The notes under the pieces: model-generated
Told to the model about the DNA's origin: nothing
Databases searched by the model: none
Seen by the model: only the letters and a program-made list of their open reading frames with translations
Shown: positions 18,441 to 21,254 of the stretch, piece by piece
How the letters are laid out: every line of letters starts with the position of its first letter
Position numbering within the stretch: the first letter of the stretch is position 1
NCBI RefSeq assembly: GCF_000485595.1
Contig: NW_014577264.1
Coordinates: 367,725-388,978, forward strand
Length of the DNA: 21,254 nucleotides
Reading direction: 5' to 3'
Source: Priapulus caudatus
Taxonomy: Eukaryota > Priapulida > Priapulimorpha > Priapulimorphida > Priapulidae
Translations under genes and position numbers: made by a program

Positions 18441-18945
18441 TACATTCAGATGCTGAGCATTAGGTAATTTTCCCAGCTTCCCATCAAACACGTCCGCAAA
18501 GTAATTTTGCATGGTCATCGCAGCAACCATGTCGAAGTTGTCGCAGCATACTTGTATGAGATTCATATGTACGCTGGTCTGGTAGCCAAGGATGGGTTGT
18601 CTGTCATCATCAAAAACAACGAAAGGCTTCGAGTATTTCTTCTTGTTCTTCGGGTTCATCCCCTTCATACGGCATGCGCCAGCAGGGTTGTGGACAGTGT
18701 TGTTCCACATTTTCAGCACACCGTTATACGGCTCTATAGTGTCAGCATACTTGGATGGCAGCATGTTTATAGACGCACCTGTGTCTATTTGAAACGCCAC
18801 TTGATTATTGCCGACCATCATCCGGCCCTTTGCCATCTTCTTAGCTGGGGTCACCTTTGTGACGGTTTGCCCTTTTCCTTGAGACCGGAGGTTATTGCAC
18901 CACTCATACTCTGAGCAGTCAGTCCCATTATCTTCTGCATGGTCT
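18440..18945 (-). pseudogene. Gypsy aspartic protease region
   Basis: The frame is open from about 18945 (after a TAA) through an acidic stretch (EDNGTDCSEYEWC) and a basic linker to VAFQIDTGASINMLP, with the catalytic DTGA at about 18774-18785. It continues to the second conserved block QPILGYQTSVHMNLI (about 18545-18595), where ILG is the usual end of retropepsins. Then comes the lead into RT. The domain would cleave the Gag-Pol polyprotein. The gag part and any zinc knuckle upstream are missing, so the element is cut off at about 18950. Confidence 0.83.
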
Positions 18946-18950
18946 TAATT

Positions 18951-19776
18951 GAGCTGATTCACCTGACCTCGGCGGGTCTTGAATACAAAAAGCTTGTATC
19001 CGTAATTAGTAACCCCGCAATTAGCCCCGTAGATGACCAGAAAAACAATTCATAACACGCCCATGCGCACAGTCTCACTCCCTCTGCTAGTAGCAGGCGA
19101 TGGTTATCGATCGATAGGTGGCAGCACTGTCCAGTCACACTGTCCAGGCTGAAATCTGCAACAATGCACAGGCATTGTTTCAGTTATCCTTTATTACAAT
19201 GCACACTGCACTTCCTTTAATTTTGATGCTGCCTCCTGCAAAATTACAGACCGGTAGGTCGTATAGTTAAAGAGGAGATACATGGCAAAGGCAGTCGTGG
19301 AATAATAAAATAATAATAATAATTTGTGGAATGACAATGCATTTGGCAATGTGCCAACATTGCCAAATACAATAAGGTGTTTTATGTTATATACAGTTAT
19401 ATTACTTATATATACTGTGATTGACAGGTACATATGTGTTTACATTAATATGTAACTACTGAAATATAGTCAGTACCACAATTGAGCCATTTATGAATGC
19501 ATAAGTCCATTCTAGTTTCATTCATTCATTCTATAATGTTATGATGTTATAATCACATGTTAACAAACACATCATATAGCAAATCTTAATTGTCTCTCTT
19601 AAACTAAAGCTGTGATTTAAAGTTAAATAGCTGATCACTGTCAGACCTTATGTGCATTTAAGTCATCTTTATGAGTAAGTTTATTGCCATTTTGTTTTAT
19701 GTTCTTGAAACAAACGACATAGATAACTGACAAAACGCTTTATTGTGTAAAGAGAGATATAGCATATGATTCTAAG
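18951..19776. other. AT-rich non-coding stretch
   Basis: No coding pattern on either strand. It contains short simple runs (an AATAAT-type run at about 19303-19322, CATTCATTCATT at about 19520) and one strong hairpin at 19341-19368. No LTR similarity to 15288-15524 is visible. Confidence 0.6.
19341..19368. repeat. 11-bp-arm hairpin containing an NFI-type palindrome
   Basis: ATTTGGCAATG (19341-19351) and CATTGCCAAAT (19358-19368) are exact reverse complements around TGCCAA. Within it, 19343-19357 reads TTGGC-AATGT-GCCAA, matching the spaced TTGGC(N5)GCCAA site of nuclear factor I. Confidence 0.8.
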
Positions 19777-19777
19777 A

Positions 19778-19944
19778 CAACTACCCTTGGACAATTACCC
19801 ACCGGACAATTACCCACCGGACAATTACCCACCAGGGCAATTACCCACCCGGACAATTACCCACCAGGACAATTACCCCCCGGACAATTACCCACCAGGA
19901 CAATTACCCCCCGGACAATTACCCACCAGGACAATTACCCACCT
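19778..19944. repeat. Minisatellite array 1, GGACAATTACCCACC (15-16 bp, about 10 units)
   Basis: Ten units starting at 19789, with variants ending CACC, CCCC and CACCA, preceded by a diverged GACAACTACCC unit. The translated frame (DNYPP repeats) only reflects the 15-bp period. Confidence 0.92.
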
Positions 19945-20153
19945 AACCTTTCAATAGGAAACAGGAAAAGTTCCCTTCCGTAAATGTTTGTCCGCTGCAA
20001 TACATAATGTATGTCTGGAAAAGAGAGAAATGCCTACCCCATGTGTTCAGAGAACAGCGGCATCGATAATTGGGACGGGGGGGGGAGTCGCCCCTAACCC
20101 TCCTATAATGACGGAAATGTTTGTATCCCCAAAATGATCTTGCTCTTGATTCT

Positions 20154-20290
20154 AGACAACTACCCCCTGGACAACTACCCCTGGACAATTACCCACCGGA
20201 CAATTACCCACCGGACAATTACCCACCCGGACGATTACCCACAAGGACAATTACCCCCCGGACAATTACCCACCAGGACAATTACCCACC
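20154..20290. repeat. Minisatellite array 2, same unit (about 9 units)
   Basis: Same unit as array 1, again opening with diverged GACAACTACCCC units. The arrays share flanks: TGATTCTA(A)GACAACTACCC on the left and CACCTAACCTTNCAATA on the right. After each comes a G-run, CGCCCCTA, CCCTCCTATAATGACG, and AAATGATCTTGCTCTTG (to about 20152 and 20380). The whole block is therefore duplicated; the first copy has about 112 bp more (19957-20068). Confidence 0.92.
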
Positions 20291-20424
20291 TAACCTTCCA
20301 ATAATTGGGAGGGGGAGGGGGAATCGCCCCTACCCCTCCTATAATGACGAAAATGTTGTATCCCTAAATGATCTTGCTCTTGGCCATGTACGTTATGTTA
20401 TGTAACTGTTTGTGCGTAGTGCGT

Positions 20425-20485
20425 ATATGTGGCTGGCTGTGTGCGTGCGTGCAGGTCTGTGTGCGTGCGTGTGTGTGTACGTAAG
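20425..20485. repeat. GT/GCGT microsatellite
   Basis: Imperfect GTGTGCGTGCGTG runs, similar in base pattern (opposite strand) to the tract at 1-50. Confidence 0.8.
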
Positions 20486-20530
20486 TGAATATACTGATTT
20501 ACAAGAATTTATTACTTGTGTGAAGTGGGA

Positions 20531-20548
20531 GGGGGGGCATGCCCCCCC
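20531..20548. repeat. Perfect 18-bp palindrome, seven G, CATG, seven C
   Basis: GGGGGGGCATGCCCCCCC is its own reverse complement, in an otherwise AT-rich region. No gene is adjacent. The rest, 20549-21120, is AT-rich with nothing I can assign. Confidence 0.9.
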
Positions 20549-21184
20549 GAAAATCTTTTTTATTTTGATGCAACATGGTGCAATTTAACGCATTAATTCT
20601 AAGGTCATCTATCTGCATTTTTTCCTAGCTTATATTTTAGTAGGATTGATGATATTTATCAGCAACTACATGGCAAATACATCACTAGTTTACTGCAAAA
20701 AATATACTTACTTAATTGTCAATTTCACAGTGTGATAATAAAAATTGCTTTTAAAGTCATATAATCTGCCACTGTGGAAGTACTGTATATTTGCGACATG
20801 TACATCCCTTCTTCACTTATGAATAGTTCTAACAATAATTTAGACAGTGCGGCCAAAAATAAAACAATGGTCATTCTGAATGCTTGTGTAATAAATAGAA
20901 TTGTGAATAAAGTTTCAAAAATCATAACTGAATTGTCTAATATGAGGTTTTAAATCATTGTTTTCACATTGCAATCTCTGAATTATACAAGATTTTTAGT
21001 TTTTTATGTGATACAGGATAGTGATAATGTACACTATGAAAACACATAATTTTTCCATTATATCCACAATATATACATCTAATGATGTATTCAATAAATT
21101 CCAAATTTTAACAACCGCTCGAGGGAGCAGACCTGCAATTTCCAGGCAATCGATAAATCGAACGCCTATGCAGAGGTCCCAAGT

Positions 21185-21254
21185 TGGAAAAGTCCAAGAA
21201 AGGAAGCCAGCAATCCAGAAAGGGAGCCAGCATTGGCCCAGCAATCCAAGAAAG
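21185..21254. repeat. Degenerate short tandem repeat at the window edge
   Basis: Variants of AGCCAGCAATCCAGAAAG and CCAGCAATCCAAGAAAG recur with a rough 17-25-bp spacing up to the last base, so the array may continue beyond the window. Confidence 0.5.

Larger units (their letters stand above)
15288..18950 (-). mobile_element. Ty3/Gypsy retrotransposon, 5'-truncated and internally deleted
   Basis: On the minus strand: protease, RT, RNase H, integrase, integrase tail, polypurine tract, LTR. Integrase follows RNase H, as in Ty3/Gypsy. No gag or 5' LTR is found between 18950 and the window end. A large internal RT deletion (near 18388), multiple frameshifts and the MITE at 16236-16681 make it a dead copy. 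Confidence 0.87.

Noticed and set aside
18951-19200. Missing 5' LTR and gag of the Gypsy element
   Set aside because: No similarity to 15288-15524 and no zinc knuckle or capsid pattern on the minus strand; the element seems truncated here.
19778-20290. Regularly spaced repeats that could suggest a CRISPR-like array
   Set aside because: There are no unique spacers: the 15-16-bp units are directly adjacent, and the surroundings are eukaryotic.
19766-20405. Open frames with DNYPP/GQLP repeats that look like a repetitive protein
   Set aside because: The unit is mostly 15 bp, so stop-free frames follow from the period. Units of 16 bp shift the frame repeatedly, and the DNA is conserved irrespective of frame.

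Overview
The window looks like intergenic or heterochromatin-like DNA from a multicellular eukaryote. A marine invertebrate, perhaps a mollusc or other lophotrochozoan, is my guess from the element mix and repeat style; nothing here proves the taxon. I see no intact host gene, tRNA or rRNA. Almost everything recognisable is transposable-element sequence in several stages of decay, and no element here looks able to move on its own.

Layout, left to right. (1) 1-204: a CA/CG microsatellite and unassigned flank. (2) 205-6849, plus strand: a nearly complete BEL/Pao LTR retrotransposon with two LTRs (205-961 and 6154-6849), gag, protease, RT, RNase H, integrase and the integrase C-terminal domain, broken by frameshifts, stops and probable deletions. 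Its 5' LTR carries a 42-bp perfect hairpin insertion that the 3' LTR lacks. (3) 6850-8600: weak degenerate repeats, and a decayed minus-strand coding relic (about 7617-8110). (4) 8607-9310: short GATC-rich inverted-repeat elements. (5) 9887-10375: a 489-bp element with 12-bp terminal inverted repeats enclosing a 134-137-bp minisatellite rich in AGGTCA half-sites. (6) About 10376-11560, minus: a very old non-LTR retrotransposon remnant (endonuclease end, linker, start of RT). (7) About 11600-15250, minus: a younger, more complete CR1-group non-LTR retrotransposon with a degenerate 2A-like peptide, PHD-like zinc finger, AP endonuclease and RT; the RT YADD box reads FAND. (8) About 15288-18950, minus: a 5'-truncated Ty3/Gypsy element (protease, deleted RT, RNase H, integrase, probable 3' LTR), split by a 446-bp pogo/Tigger-type MITE. 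(9) 18950-21254: AT-rich DNA with hairpins, a duplicated 15-bp minisatellite block, microsatellites and palindromes.

The proteins here are parts of separate retroelements, not one pathway. In each autonomous class the domain order is canonical, which is the main evidence for the calls. The order of insertion can be read in places: the pogo-type MITE is younger than the Gypsy copy it splits, and the 42-bp hairpin is younger than the BEL insertion.
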